Assembly: GCF_015627125.1 (NCBI RefSeq)
Contig: NZ_VTDO01000001.1
Coordinates: forward strand, 310,001 to 374,000
Source of the DNA: Acinetobacter rathckeae
Lineage (GTDB): Bacteria; Pseudomonadota; Gammaproteobacteria; Pseudomonadales; Moraxellaceae
Length of the DNA stretch: 64,000 nucleotides
Reading direction: 5' to 3'
Shown here: one piece after another, positions 34,866 through 43,931 of the stretch
How the letters are laid out: each line of letters starts with the position of its first letter
Numbering within the stretch: the first letter of the stretch is position 1
Notes under the pieces: generated by a model
Database searches by the model: none
What the model was told of the DNA's origin: nothing
Seen by the model: only the letters and a program-made list of their open reading frames with translations
Program-made: the position numbers and the translations under genes

Positions 34866-37109
34866 ATGACACAAGCATTGTTTAAAAAAGTCGCTTTTAT
34901 TGGCTTTGGTCTGATTGGGTCAAGTTTAGCAAGAGTCATACAGCAACAAAATCTTGCTGAACAAGTGGTTGCATCAACACGTTCAGAACAAACATGGCAA
35001 GATGCCAAAGCACTTGGCTTGATTACAGCAGGATATACAGACCCTATTGTGGCGGTACAAGGGGCTGACCTTGTAATCTTGGCTTTACCTGTTAAGGCGA
35101 CTGAGGCTGTCTTACAGCGTATTGCACCGTATATTGGTGAAAAAACCATTTTAACCGATGTTGGTAGTACCAAAGGTAATGTTGTTGCAGCAGCTAAGAA
35201 CGTATTTGGACAGTTACCTGTAGGTTTTGTACCAGCTCATCCTATTGCAGGCAGTGAACATACGGGTGTTCATGCAGGTAAAGCAGATTTATTTGTAGGA
35301 CATAAAATTATTTTAACGCCTCTGGCAAGTTCTGCACCGTGGGCTGTGCAAGGTCTGAGCCAGTTATGGCAGGCAACAGGTGCAGAAGTGGTGTGTATGT
35401 CGGTAGAAAAGCATGATGAAGTGCTTGCTCATACCAGTCATTTACCCCATTTAATGGCGTTCAATTTGGTGGCACAGTTTACCAGTAGACAAGATAACTT
35501 AGATATTTTTCGTTATGCTGCAGGTGGTTTTAGAGACTTTTCTCGTATTGCGGCCTCAGACCCACAGATGTGGCATGACATTTTTCTATCGAATAAAGAT
35601 GCCATTTTAAAAGCAGTCGATGGCTTTGAATCTCAGTTAAGCCAAATTCGTAGACTGATTGAACAAGATGACTCAGACCAATTAATGCAGGTGTTGAAAG
35701 AAGCACAATCTGCACGACAACACTTTAACCATATGCTGAAAAAGAATACTGTTTTGGAGAAACAACCAGTGACTCAACAATTTTCAATTTTACCTAAAAA
35801 GCACCATTTTAAAGGGACTTTTACCATTCCTGGTGATAAGTCAGTTTCTCACCGTTCAATTATGTTTGGTTCAATTGCTGACGGCACCACAAATGTCACA
35901 GGTTTTTTAGAAGGTGAAGATGCACTTGCAACACTACAAGCCTTTAAAGACATGGGTGTTCAAATTGAAGGGCCAAAAGATGGTAAAGTGACCATTCATG
36001 GCGTGGGTATGTCTGGCTTAAAAGCACCGACAAAAGCGCTATATATGGGTAACTCAGGGACAAGTATGCGTTTGTTGTCAGGCATGCTTGCTGCACAACA
36101 GTTCGACACGGTGATGACAGGTGATGCATCACTGTCTAAACGCCCAATGGAACGTATTGCAAAACCACTACGTGCAATGGGTGCAAATATTCAAACCACG
36201 GGTGAGAAAGGCACACCTCCTGTGAGTATTACAGGCCAGCAAGCTTTAAAAGGGATTCATTACGAATTACCAATGGCTTCTGCTCAAGTCAAATCTGGTA
36301 TTTTGTTGGCAGGTCTTTGGGCGGCAGGTGAAACTTCTGTGGTTGAGCCTGAGCCAACACGTGACCATACCGAGCGTATGTTACGTGCCTTTGGTTATGA
36401 TGTGAAAACTGAAGGCAATACCATTACGCTCAGTGGGGGTGGTAAGCTAGTTGGTACAGATATTCAAGTACCTTCAGATATTTCATCGGCAGCATTTTTC
36501 ATGGTGGGTGCCGCTATTTGTGAAGATTCAGATGTGACTTTGGAAGCGGTGGGTATTAACCCAACACGTACAGGTGTCATTGAAATCTTAAAGCAAATGG
36601 GTGCAGATATTTCTGTAAATAACCCACGTATTGCAGGTGGTGAGCCAATTGCAGATATTCGTATTCGTGGTACACGTACTTTAAAAGGAATTCATATTCC
36701 AGAAGATCAAGTGCCTTTAGCAATTGATGAGTTCCCAGCACTGTTTGTGGCGGCATCATGTGCTGAAGGTCGTACGGTATTAACAGGTGCGGCGGAATTG
36801 CGTGTAAAAGAGTCTGATCGCATTCAAGTCATGGTTGATGGTCTGCAAGCGATGGGTATTGATTGTACGCCTACAGCAGATGGGATTATTATTGAAGGTA
36901 AAGGGAAGTCAGGCGATTGGTCACCAATTTTCAAAGGTGCTGAAGTGCAGTCACATCATGACCACCGTATTGCGATGAGTTTTAGTATTGCAGGCATTCG
37001 TGCTTCTGAAAAAGTAACCATTCATGGTACAGAAACCGTTGCAACAAGTTTCCCAACATTTACTCAACTTGCCAATGAAGCAGGTTTGATGATTGATACC
37101 ATAGACTAA
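34866..37109 (+). CDS. tyrA-aroA: Fused prephenate dehydrogenase / EPSP synthase
   Basis: One 747-aa polypeptide joins two pathway enzymes. Residues about 1-295 are TyrA with the nucleotide-binding I-G-F-G-L-I-G-S-S (12-20), A-H-P-I-A-G-S-E and H-T-S-H-L-P-H. Residues about 310-747 are AroA with G-D-K-S-V-S-H-R (323-330), S-A-Q-V-K (472-476), R-D-H-T-E (499-503), N-P-T-R and D-H-R-I-A-M-S-F. These four AroA motifs are those of class II (CP4-like) EPSP synthases. The G-N-S-G-T loop keeps Gly398, where CP4 has Ala. The fusion is known in Acinetobacter and some pseudomonads. A short Lys-rich linker joins the domains. Confidence 0.95.
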   Translation: MTQALFKKVAFIGFGLIGSSLARVIQQQNLAEQVVASTRSEQTWQDAKALGLITAGYTDPIVAVQGADLVILALPVKATEAVLQRIAPYIGEKTILTDVGSTKGNVVAAAKNVFGQLPVGFVPAHPIAGSEHTGVHAGKADLFVGHKIILTPLASSAPWAVQGLSQLWQATGAEVVCMSVEKHDEVLAHTSHLPHLMAFNLVAQFTSRQDNLDIFRYAAGGFRDFSRIAASDPQMWHDIFLSNKDAILKAVDGFESQLSQIRRLIEQDDSDQLMQVLKEAQSARQHFNHMLKKNTVLEKQPVTQQFSILPKKHHFKGTFTIPGDKSVSHRSIMFGSIADGTTNVTGFLEGEDALATLQAFKDMGVQIEGPKDGKVTIHGVGMSGLKAPTKALYMGNSGTSMRLLSGMLAAQQFDTVMTGDASLSKRPMERIAKPLRAMGANIQTTGEKGTPPVSITGQQALKGIHYELPMASAQVKSGILLAGLWAAGETSVVEPEPTRDHTERMLRAFGYDVKTEGNTITLSGGGKLVGTDIQVPSDISSAAFFMVGAAICEDSDVTLEAVGINPTRTGVIEILKQMGADISVNNPRIAGGEPIADIRIRGTRTLKGIHIPEDQVPLAIDEFPALFVAASCAEGRTVLTGAAELRVKESDRIQVMVDGLQAMGIDCTPTADGIIIEGKGKSGDWSPIFKGAEVQSHHDHRIAMSFSIAGIRASEKVTIHGTETVATSFPTFTQLANEAGLMIDTID

Positions 37110-37124
37110 TTTGTCATGTGTTTT

Positions 37125-37157
37125 AAAAAACCAGCGTATAGACGCTGGTTTTTTTAT
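37125..37157. terminator. Bidirectional terminator after tyrA-aroA
   Basis: AAACCAGCGT / ACGCTGGTTT stem with a 4-nt loop, A-run on the left and T7 on the right. Confidence 0.9.
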
Positions 37158-37162
37158 TGCTG

Positions 37163-37195
37163 TTATATGACGATTTAATTTTTGCTTTATGACAA
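37163..37195 (-). repeat. Pho-box-like element, inverted partner of the pstS upstream element
   Basis: On the minus strand this reads TTGTCATAAAG, CAAAAATTAAA, TCGTCATATAA. It aligns with 41304-41335 upstream of pstS (TTGTCATAAAA ... ATTAAATCGTCATCTAT) with about 27 of 33 positions the same. The two copies are in opposite orientation and enclose the SIMPL, dat and ddc genes. Confidence 0.6.
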
Positions 37196-37225
37196 AAAGA
37201 TGTCGTGTTTTTAATTTGTCATATT

Positions 37226-37921
37226 TTAGTCAAGTTGGATGGTACCGCTTGCAGTGACAGACACTTTACTGTCACCTGCATTAAAGTTTTGAGCAGGGGC
37301 GCTTGCAGCCATCATTTTACTTGATGCCATGAGCATACGTGGCTGTATAAATGATTGCTCATTGCCACGTAGATCTAAATTGACTAAATGGTACTTGTTC
37401 TTTTGCCATGTTTGAGCAATCAGTTGAGCGCGTTTTTGAAAGTTTTGGCTTGCCATCACCATCAATTCGTTTTCAACCAACTGTCTTTGCTGATCTGAGA
37501 CATTAAATTGAATAGATTCGGTTTGAAAAGTATTTTGTAGTGCACTCATGAGCTGACTAACGGCTTTAAAGTCGGTACTTGTGAGGCGCACTTCGGCACG
37601 ACCACGCCATTCTTTGAGTTTTTGACTGTCATTGTCATAAATTGGGTAAGTACTTTGTTGGCCTGTTTCCATTTTTACTTCAGGGTATTTTTGCCCAAGC
37701 GCAGTGGCTTGATTCATGGCTTGAGTGATTTGAGTTGCCAAAGCCGTGGCTTGCGGGCTACTTTTTTCGATATATAAGACCGCATACATTTGGTCATTAT
37801 GAACATCTTTAGAAGCTTCTGCTTGTATGTTCACCATGTTGTAGTTGATGCTGGTATTTTCTGTGGCAAATACAGGGGTTGCTAACAGCAAAGACAGTGT
37901 GGCTAGTGTAATTTTACGCAT
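37226..37921 (-). CDS. SIMPL-domain (DUF541) periplasmic protein
   Basis: A signal peptide (about 1-19, ending in V-F-A) precedes a SIMPL domain (about 25-231). Y-N-M-V-N-I-Q-A-E-A and the C-terminal V-S-V-T-A-S-G-T-I-Q-L fit this family of periplasmic or surface proteins. The function is poorly known. E. coli YggE, a relative, affects oxidative stress. It is convergent with tyrA-aroA and divergent from dat. Confidence 0.8.
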   Translation of the reverse strand: MRKITLATLSLLLATPVFATENTSINYNMVNIQAEASKDVHNDQMYAVLYIEKSSPQATALATQITQAMNQATALGQKYPEVKMETGQQSTYPIYDNDSQKLKEWRGRAEVRLTSTDFKAVSQLMSALQNTFQTESIQFNVSDQQRQLVENELMVMASQNFQKRAQLIAQTWQKNKYHLVNLDLRGNEQSFIQPRMLMASSKMMAASAPAQNFNAGDSKVSVTASGTIQLD

Positions 37922-38240
37922 ATGTTTGATCCTAAAGATAATGAAGTAGTGTATGCAAATTTAAGCAGTAAATACGGATGCCTTTTTGTGGAAACTTTGT
38001 AAAAAATTATATCAATTTTATTCAGTGGTTTTGTTATTTAAATATTATATAACAATGGCTTAGGGTTTATTTTTTGGTAACTTGTTTTTATGTTTCATGA
38101 ATGTGTCATCTGAGTGTCACTGCTGTGTAAGCCACATTTTTGTTTTTTGGCCTAATCAGGACTACACTAAATAAAGTGATGTCGGAGTACGCCGTGATAA
38201 AAATAGAAATAAAATGCCATTGGGTCTTTATTTTTATATA
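37922..38240. other. Intergenic region between the SIMPL gene and dat
   Basis: AT-rich, no supported gene. It carries the start signals of the SIMPL gene and the upstream part of the dat promoter region. A TATCAT at 38249 is a possible -10 for dat, but I see no convincing -35. Confidence 0.4.
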
Positions 38241-38259
38241 AAAAAGCGTATCATCGCCC

Positions 38260-38377
38260 TCCTAGTTATTTATTGTAAATCATACAGCTAGCTAGAAACT
38301 CCTAAAAGCACCGAGTCAAAAGACCTTACGTCATCAGACTTATTTCTTTCAACCCTTATCAGAGATGGTAATCCGAT
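38260..38377 (+). ncRNA. Possible structured 5' leader of dat-ddc
   Basis: About 118 nt of less AT-biased sequence precede the dat ATG. It contains the self-complementary CTAGCTAG (38288-38295), short arms AACTC / GAGT and a TTAC / GTAA pair near the start codon. I recall a candidate RNA motif (DABA-DC-AT) reported from comparative genomics upstream of diaminobutyrate decarboxylase and aminotransferase genes. I cannot verify that this leader belongs to it. Confidence 0.4.
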
Positions 38378-39751
38378 ATGAGCGTTAATTCTGTAAATTC
38401 CGCCAACCATTCCACAAATGAATATTACCTGACTCGCCAAAGTCAGATGGAATCAAATGTGCGTAGTTATCCACGTAAATTGCCGTTAGCGATAGCGAAA
38501 GCACAAGGTTGTTGGGTTACTGATGTTGAAGGTAGAGAGTACCTTGATTGTTTAGCTGGGGCAGGTACGCTTGCTCTAGGTCATAACCACCCTGCTGTCA
38601 TTCAAAGTATTCAAGATACATTGACCAGTGGTATTCCATTACACACACTTGACTTAACAACGCCGTTAAAAGATCAGTTTACTGAAACTTTATTGGCTGA
38701 ATTGCCAGGTGGTAAAGAAGCGTATTGTTTACAGTTTTGTGGCCCATCTGGTGCAGATGCCACTGAAGCGGCAATGAAGCTTGCAAAAACATATACTGGA
38801 CGTAGCTCAATCATTAGTTTTTCTGGTGGTTATCACGGTATGACACATGGTTCGTTGTCTGTGACAGGTAATTTGAGTGCAAAAAATGCAGTTAATAACT
38901 TGATGCCGGGCGTACAATTTTTACCATACCCGCATGAGTATCGTTGCCCACTAGGTATTGGTGGTGATGCTGGTGTAGATGCTTTAACGTATTACTTTGA
39001 ACAATTTATTGAAGATGTTGAAAGTGGTGTGACTAAGCCTGCTGCTGTGATTTTAGAAGCGATTCAAGGTGAAGGTGGTGTGGTTGTTGCACCAACGAAA
39101 TGGCTGAAAAAAATTCGTGAAGTGACTGAAAAGCATGGCATTGTCCTCATTTTAGATGAAGTTCAAGCAGGTTTTTCACGCTCAGGTAAAATGTTTGCAT
39201 TTGAACATGCAGGGATTGAGCCAGATGTTATTGTGATGTCTAAAGCCGTAGGTGCAGGTTTACCATTGGCTGTGCTTGGTATTAAGCGTAAGTTTGATGC
39301 TTGGCAACCAGGTGCACACACAGGTACATTCCGTGGTAACCAACTTGCGATGGGTGCAGGTTTAGCCTCTTTAGAGGTGATGAAATCACAAAACCTTGCA
39401 CAAAATGCCCATGATCGTGGTGAATTTATTAAAACTGCAATGAAAAAACTTGCAGAAAAATTCCCATGTATTGGTAATGTGCGTGGCCGTGGCTTAATGC
39501 TTGGTATTGAAATTGTAGATGAGCGTCAAGCTGCAGACCATATGGGCTCATACCCTGCAGATGCACAGTTGGCAGCTGCGATTCAAACAGCATGTTTTAA
39601 CAACCAACTATTGCTTGAAAAAGGCGGTCGTTACGGCACTGTAATTCGTCTACTTTGTCCGCTTATTATTACGCAAGAAGAAACTGAAGAGTTACTCAAA
39701 CGCTTTGAAAAATCGCTTGCAGATGCATTAGCTACGGTTCGAGGTGCTTAA
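38378..39751 (+). CDS. dat: L-2,4-diaminobutyrate:2-oxoglutarate 4-aminotransferase
   Basis: PLP enzyme (class III aminotransferase) that makes L-2,4-diaminobutyrate from aspartate semialdehyde and glutamate. Landmarks: [15 protein letters not shown] (about 52-66), [25 protein letters not shown] and [11 protein letters not shown] with the PLP Lys. [10 protein letters not shown] follows. With ddc 3 nt downstream, it forms the two-step route to 1,3-diaminopropane first described in Acinetobacter. The first 30 residues are a Ser/Asn-rich extension. Confidence 0.94.
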   Translation: MSVNSVNSANHSTNEYYLTRQSQMESNVRSYPRKLPLAIAKAQGCWVTDVEGREYLDCLAGAGTLALGHNHPAVIQSIQDTLTSGIPLHTLDLTTPLKDQFTETLLAELPGGKEAYCLQFCGPSGADATEAAMKLAKTYTGRSSIISFSGGYHGMTHGSLSVTGNLSAKNAVNNLMPGVQFLPYPHEYRCPLGIGGDAGVDALTYYFEQFIEDVESGVTKPAAVILEAIQGEGGVVVAPTKWLKKIREVTEKHGIVLILDEVQAGFSRSGKMFAFEHAGIEPDVIVMSKAVGAGLPLAVLGIKRKFDAWQPGAHTGTFRGNQLAMGAGLASLEVMKSQNLAQNAHDRGEFIKTAMKKLAEKFPCIGNVRGRGLMLGIEIVDERQAADHMGSYPADAQLAAAIQTACFNNQLLLEKGGRYGTVIRLLCPLIITQEETEELLKRFEKSLADALATVRGA

Positions 39752-39754
39752 GTC

Positions 39755-41272
39755 ATGACAGATATTACACAACATCGCCAAGCGTTGTTATGTAATGATG
39801 CACAATCCATTGCGGACTATGAGTCGGCAATGGATCACGCAGTGAAAGCGGTGAGTGCATGGTTGCAAAATGACAAAATGTATACGGGCGGTAGCATCAA
39901 AGAGCTCCGCTCAGAGATTGCGTTTAATGCCAATAAAGAAGGTTTAGGCGTATCTGCTGCATTACAGCGTATGGTTGAATTGTTTTTAAACAAAAGCTTA
40001 AAAGTACATCATCCGCATTCTTTAGCACATTTACATTGCCCAACCATGGTTGTGAGCCAAATTGCTGAAGTGCTCATTAATGCAACCAATCAATCGATGG
40101 ATTCGTGGGATCAAAGCCCAGCGGGTTCACTCATGGAAGTACAACTGATTGACTGGTTACGTCAAAAAGTAGGCTATGGTGCAGGTCAAGCAGGCGTGTT
40201 TACATCGGGTGGTACACAGTCAAACCTTATGGGTGTACTGTTAGCACGTGATAAATGCATTGCAACACATTGGCAAGGCCATTCTGTACAGCGTGAGGGT
40301 ATTCCAAGCGAAGCGATGCAAAAAGTTAAAGTCATTTGTTCTGAAAATGCACATTTTTCTGTGCAAAAGAACATGGCATTAATGGGTATGGGCTTTCAGT
40401 CAGTGGTGACTGTTCCTGTGAATGACCGTGCACAAATGGACGTTGTGGCTTTAGAAAAAACCATGGCGACATTACAAGCGGAAGGTAAAATCGTTGCTTG
40501 TGTGGTTGCTACAGCAGGTACGACTGATGCTGGTGCAATTGACCCTCTGCAAGAGATTCGTGCAATTACTGAAAAGTATGATACATGGATGCATGTCGAT
40601 GCAGCATGGGGTGGTGCTTTAATCCTATCGAATGATTATCGTCATTGGTTAGATGGTCTAGAAAAAGCAGATTCTGTGACACTAGACTTCCATAAGCATT
40701 ATTTCCAAACCATTAGCTGTGGTGCATTTTTACTTAAAGATGAAGCAAACTATCGCTTTATGCATTATGAAGCAGAGTATTTAAACTCGGCATATGATGA
40801 AGAGCATGGTGTGCCAAACTTGGTGTCAAAATCATTACAAACCACACGCCGTTTCGATGCATTGAAACTATGGATGACGATTGAAGCATTAGGCGAAGAG
40901 CTTTATGGTTCAATGATTGATCATGGTATTAAGTTGTCAAAAGAAGTTGCTCAGTATATTGAAAATACTGAACAATTAGAGTTGTTGTTACAGCCACAGT
41001 TCGCTTCTGTTTTATTTAGAGTCGTGCCAAAAGGGTATCCTGTAGAACATCTAGATAGTCTTAACCAAAATATTGCAGATGAACTTTTTGCACGTGGTGA
41101 AGCCAATGTAGGCGTGACGAAAGTAGGTGAAGTACAGTCGTTAAAAATGACTTTACTAAGCCCTGTAGCGACTTTAGACAATGTAAAATCTTTACTTCAG
41201 CAGATTTTAACGGAGTCTGACCGTATTAAAACCTCTATTGTTGATGGTAGTTATACACCACCTATCTCTTAA
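39755..41272 (+). CDS. ddc: L-2,4-diaminobutyrate decarboxylase
   Basis: PLP-dependent group II decarboxylase that converts L-2,4-diaminobutyrate to 1,3-diaminopropane. The sequence shows [34 protein letters not shown] and the PLP-Lys motif [12 protein letters not shown] near residue 315. The 505 aa length is normal. It is the second gene of dat-ddc and ends at a terminator. 1,3-diaminopropane is the main polyamine of Acinetobacter and is linked to surface motility in A. baumannii. Confidence 0.94.
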   Translation: MTDITQHRQALLCNDAQSIADYESAMDHAVKAVSAWLQNDKMYTGGSIKELRSEIAFNANKEGLGVSAALQRMVELFLNKSLKVHHPHSLAHLHCPTMVVSQIAEVLINATNQSMDSWDQSPAGSLMEVQLIDWLRQKVGYGAGQAGVFTSGGTQSNLMGVLLARDKCIATHWQGHSVQREGIPSEAMQKVKVICSENAHFSVQKNMALMGMGFQSVVTVPVNDRAQMDVVALEKTMATLQAEGKIVACVVATAGTTDAGAIDPLQEIRAITEKYDTWMHVDAAWGGALILSNDYRHWLDGLEKADSVTLDFHKHYFQTISCGAFLLKDEANYRFMHYEAEYLNSAYDEEHGVPNLVSKSLQTTRRFDALKLWMTIEALGEELYGSMIDHGIKLSKEVAQYIENTEQLELLLQPQFASVLFRVVPKGYPVEHLDSLNQNIADELFARGEANVGVTKVGEVQSLKMTLLSPVATLDNVKSLLQQILTESDRIKTSIVDGSYTPPIS

Positions 41273-41276
41273 TTTT

Positions 41277-41302
41277 AAAAGGCTACCTCGGTAGCCTTTT
41301 TT
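41277..41302 (+). terminator. Terminator of dat-ddc
   Basis: AAAAGGCTACC / GGTAGCCTTTT stem with a 2-nt loop followed by a T-run. Confidence 0.9.
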
Positions 41303-41303
41303 A

Positions 41304-41357
41304 TTGTCATAAAACATAATTAAATCGTCATCTATTTGTAACTTAATTGTCATATAA
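41304..41357 (+). promoter_or_regulatory. Pho box array of pstS
   Basis: Three contiguous 11-mers, TCGTCATCTAT, TTGTAACTTAA and TTGTCATATAA (41325-41357), have the PhoB repeat period. A further TTGTCATAAAA lies at 41304-41314. A possible -10 TGTAAT (41369-41374) lies 11 bp after the last repeat. The array begins right after the ddc terminator and ends 77 bp before pstS. Confidence 0.7.
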
Positions 41358-41434
41358 ACAAATCAGAATGTAATCAAGTAAGCACGGTATCACATCACTT
41401 TACGACAAGTAATGTAAGTTTGAGGCATTAAGAG

Positions 41435-42472
41435 ATGACAATGAAGTTAAGTAAAAAATATGCAACACTTGCTCTAGCGATTTCAGGCGTAGCTTTTGCT
41501 GTAAATGCAAATGCTGCACGTGACACAATTCAAATTTCTGGTTCTTCAACAGTATTGCCATACGCAAGTATCGTTGCTGAAGAGTTTGGTAGCACCTTTC
41601 CGCAATTCAAAACACCAGTTGTTGGTTCAGGTGGTACGGGTGGTGGTTTGAAGCAGTTCTGTCAAGGTGTTGGTGACAATACTATCGATATTGCAAATGC
41701 TTCACGTAAAATTAAAGAGACTGAGGTTGAAGGTTGTAATAAAGCAGGTGTTCGTCAAATCCAAGAAATTAAAATTGGTTATGATGGTATTGTTTTTGCA
41801 TCAAATGCTTCAAAGCCAGCCTTTAAGTTAAAGCCTTACCATGTATTTACTGCCCTTGCAGCACAATTGCCATCTAATGGTAAACTGGTTCCAAACCCAT
41901 ATACAAACTGGAATCAAATTGACTCATCTCTTCCAAATGAGCCAATTACACTTGTTATTCCAGCGTCTAACCATGGTACACGTGAAGTGTTCCAAGAGAA
42001 AATGGTTGAAGCTGGTTGTGAAACCTATGAATATTACAAAAATCTACCAAAAGATGATCGTGCTAAAGCATGTTCTACTTTCCGTAAAGACGGCCGTGTC
42101 GTTGAAATTTCTGGTGACTACACTGAAACACTGGCACGTTTGAAAACTTCACCGAATGCAGTAGGCGTATTTGGTTTAGGATTCTATGATCAAAACAAAG
42201 ATCGTCTACGTGTTGCAACTGTAAATGGTGTAGAGCCGAGTGAGCACACTGTACTGAATGGAACGTATGCTGTATCACGTCCTTTATTCTTCTATGTAAA
42301 AGGTGAACATACTAAAGTGATTAAAGGTTTACCACAATACGTAGAATTTTTCTTAAGTAAAAAAGTTTCAGGAAAAGGTTCAAAACTCGACAAAGCAGGT
42401 TTGATCTCTATGTCTGATGCTGAACGTGCACAAGTACTTGCTGACTTTAAAGCCGGTAAATATGTGAAGTAA
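41435..42472 (+). CDS. pstS: Phosphate-binding periplasmic protein
   Basis: Captures phosphate for the PstCAB importer. The signal peptide (about 1-27) ends in N-A-N-A. The mature part shows the phosphate-contact segments I-S-G-S-S-T-V-L-P-Y (about 33-42), G-S-G-G-T-G-G-G-L-K-Q-F-C and N-H-G-T-R-E-V-F. The order and length (345 aa) fit the longer PstS type found in Acinetobacter and Pseudomonas. A Pho box array lies upstream. A terminator-like hairpin separates it from pstC, so pstS mRNA may be made in excess. Confidence 0.93.
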   Translation: MTMKLSKKYATLALAISGVAFAVNANAARDTIQISGSSTVLPYASIVAEEFGSTFPQFKTPVVGSGGTGGGLKQFCQGVGDNTIDIANASRKIKETEVEGCNKAGVRQIQEIKIGYDGIVFASNASKPAFKLKPYHVFTALAAQLPSNGKLVPNPYTNWNQIDSSLPNEPITLVIPASNHGTREVFQEKMVEAGCETYEYYKNLPKDDRAKACSTFRKDGRVVEISGDYTETLARLKTSPNAVGVFGLGFYDQNKDRLRVATVNGVEPSEHTVLNGTYAVSRPLFFYVKGEHTKVIKGLPQYVEFFLSKKVSGKGSKLDKAGLISMSDAERAQVLADFKAGKYVK

Positions 42473-42485
42473 TGCAATATATTTT

Positions 42486-42521
42486 AAGGTGAGGATGAGG
42501 TGACTTGTCCCCACCTTTTTT
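42486..42521 (+). terminator. Terminator-like hairpin between pstS and pstC
   Basis: AAGGTG-a-GGA pairs with TCC-c-CACCTT (one mismatch), followed by a run of T. It lies within the 79-nt pstS-pstC gap. It probably ends most transcripts after pstS and lets a fraction read into pstCAB. Confidence 0.7.
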
Positions 42522-42551
42522 GGTTTTTAGATAATACATAGCGGAGATGAT

Positions 42552-43931
42552 ATGAATCTGCTTCTTTTGGGTGTGTTACTTGCTGTTATTGCGATCGGCT
42601 ATCAGTTTGGTCTGAAAAAAAGTCGCCGCATTGCAGGTCAGGGCAATAATTCCGCAACGTTACATTCACGACCAGGTTATTATGGTGCGCTTGTTGCTCT
42701 GTGGTGTGGTGTGCCAGCATTATTAATTTTTGGTCTTTGGAACTTTATTGAGCCGATATTATTACGTCAAATGGTCTTTTCTCAAGTTCCAGCAGATGTT
42801 CTCTCACATCTAGATCCTTCTAGTCAGTCAGTATTACTCGACCGTGTTAAAGCTATTGCTTCTGGTTTTGGTGTAACAGATCAGGCACAGCCTTATGAAA
42901 TAGCCGCTGCAACGCAATACGCACAAGCTATGAAAATAGGTGACTATGCACAGTTTGCTGTAGTCATTTGTATTGCATTGGTCGGTCTGGTTTTTGCACA
43001 TAAAAAAGTAACACAACAATATCGTGCAAGAAATTATGTAGAAAAATTTGTGCGTATTGCATTGGCACTATGTTCAGGTGTTGCCATTTTGACAACTGTT
43101 GGTATTGTAATGTCAATGTTTAGTGAAGCATTGAGATTTTTCCATTTTGTTAGCCCTACAGAGTTCTTTTTGGGCACGCAATGGGATCCAGGGTTTACCA
43201 CAAGTGGTACATCAGATGGTACTTATGGCCTATTGCCTTTGCTTTGGGGTACTTTACTGGTCAGTGCAATTGCACTATTAGTTGCTATTCCTGTAGGGCT
43301 GTTTATTGCCATTTACTTAGCTGAATATGCATCGCCTCGTTTGCGTGCATGGGCAAAGCCCGTGATTGAAATCTTGGCAGGTATTCCGACCATTGTTTAT
43401 GGTGTTTTTGCACTCATGGTTATTGGCCCATTTTTTAAGTCAGTTGGTGATATGGTGGGTATCCACATCAACGCAACGAGTGCATTAACAGCAGGATTTG
43501 TGATGGGAATCATGATTATTCCATTTGTATCATCACTATCAGACGATATTATTACCCAAGTACCTCGTTCATTGCGAGATGGTTCTTTGGGTTTAGGTTC
43601 AACTAGATCAGAAACCATTCGTCAAGTGGTTTTACCTGCAGCATTACCAGGTATTGTTGGTGCATTTTTGTTAGCAGCATCACGTGCAATTGGTGAGACG
43701 ATGATTGTTGTTCTTGCAGCTGGTAATAGTCCACTGTTACAGATTAATCCTTTAGAAGCCGTTTCTACAGTAACAGTGACTATTGTAAACCAGTTAACGG
43801 GTGATACCGATTTTGCAAGCCCACAAGCATTGGTGGCATTTGCACTGGGGTTAACACTGTTTGTGATTACTTTGGGTCTAAATATTATTGCACTGTATAT
43901 TGTGCGTAAATACCGTGAGCAATATGAATGA
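42552..43931 (+). CDS. pstC: Phosphate ABC transporter permease PstC
   Basis: Inner membrane half of the Pst channel. The C-terminal 250 residues carry the permease core, with L-A-G-I-P-T-I-V-Y-G-V-F-A-L near residue 278 and the coupling loop S-L-G-L-G-S-T-R-S-E-T-I-R-Q-V-V-L-P-A-A-L-P-G-I near 350. The N-terminal 190 residues are extra compared with E. coli PstC (319 aa) and include three hydrophobic helices and a periplasmic segment. The stop overlaps the pstA start (ATGA). Confidence 0.92.
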   Translation: MNLLLLGVLLAVIAIGYQFGLKKSRRIAGQGNNSATLHSRPGYYGALVALWCGVPALLIFGLWNFIEPILLRQMVFSQVPADVLSHLDPSSQSVLLDRVKAIASGFGVTDQAQPYEIAAATQYAQAMKIGDYAQFAVVICIALVGLVFAHKKVTQQYRARNYVEKFVRIALALCSGVAILTTVGIVMSMFSEALRFFHFVSPTEFFLGTQWDPGFTTSGTSDGTYGLLPLLWGTLLVSAIALLVAIPVGLFIAIYLAEYASPRLRAWAKPVIEILAGIPTIVYGVFALMVIGPFFKSVGDMVGIHINATSALTAGFVMGIMIIPFVSSLSDDIITQVPRSLRDGSLGLGSTRSETIRQVVLPAALPGIVGAFLLAASRAIGETMIVVLAAGNSPLLQINPLEAVSTVTVTIVNQLTGDTDFASPQALVAFALGLTLFVITLGLNIIALYIVRKYREQYE

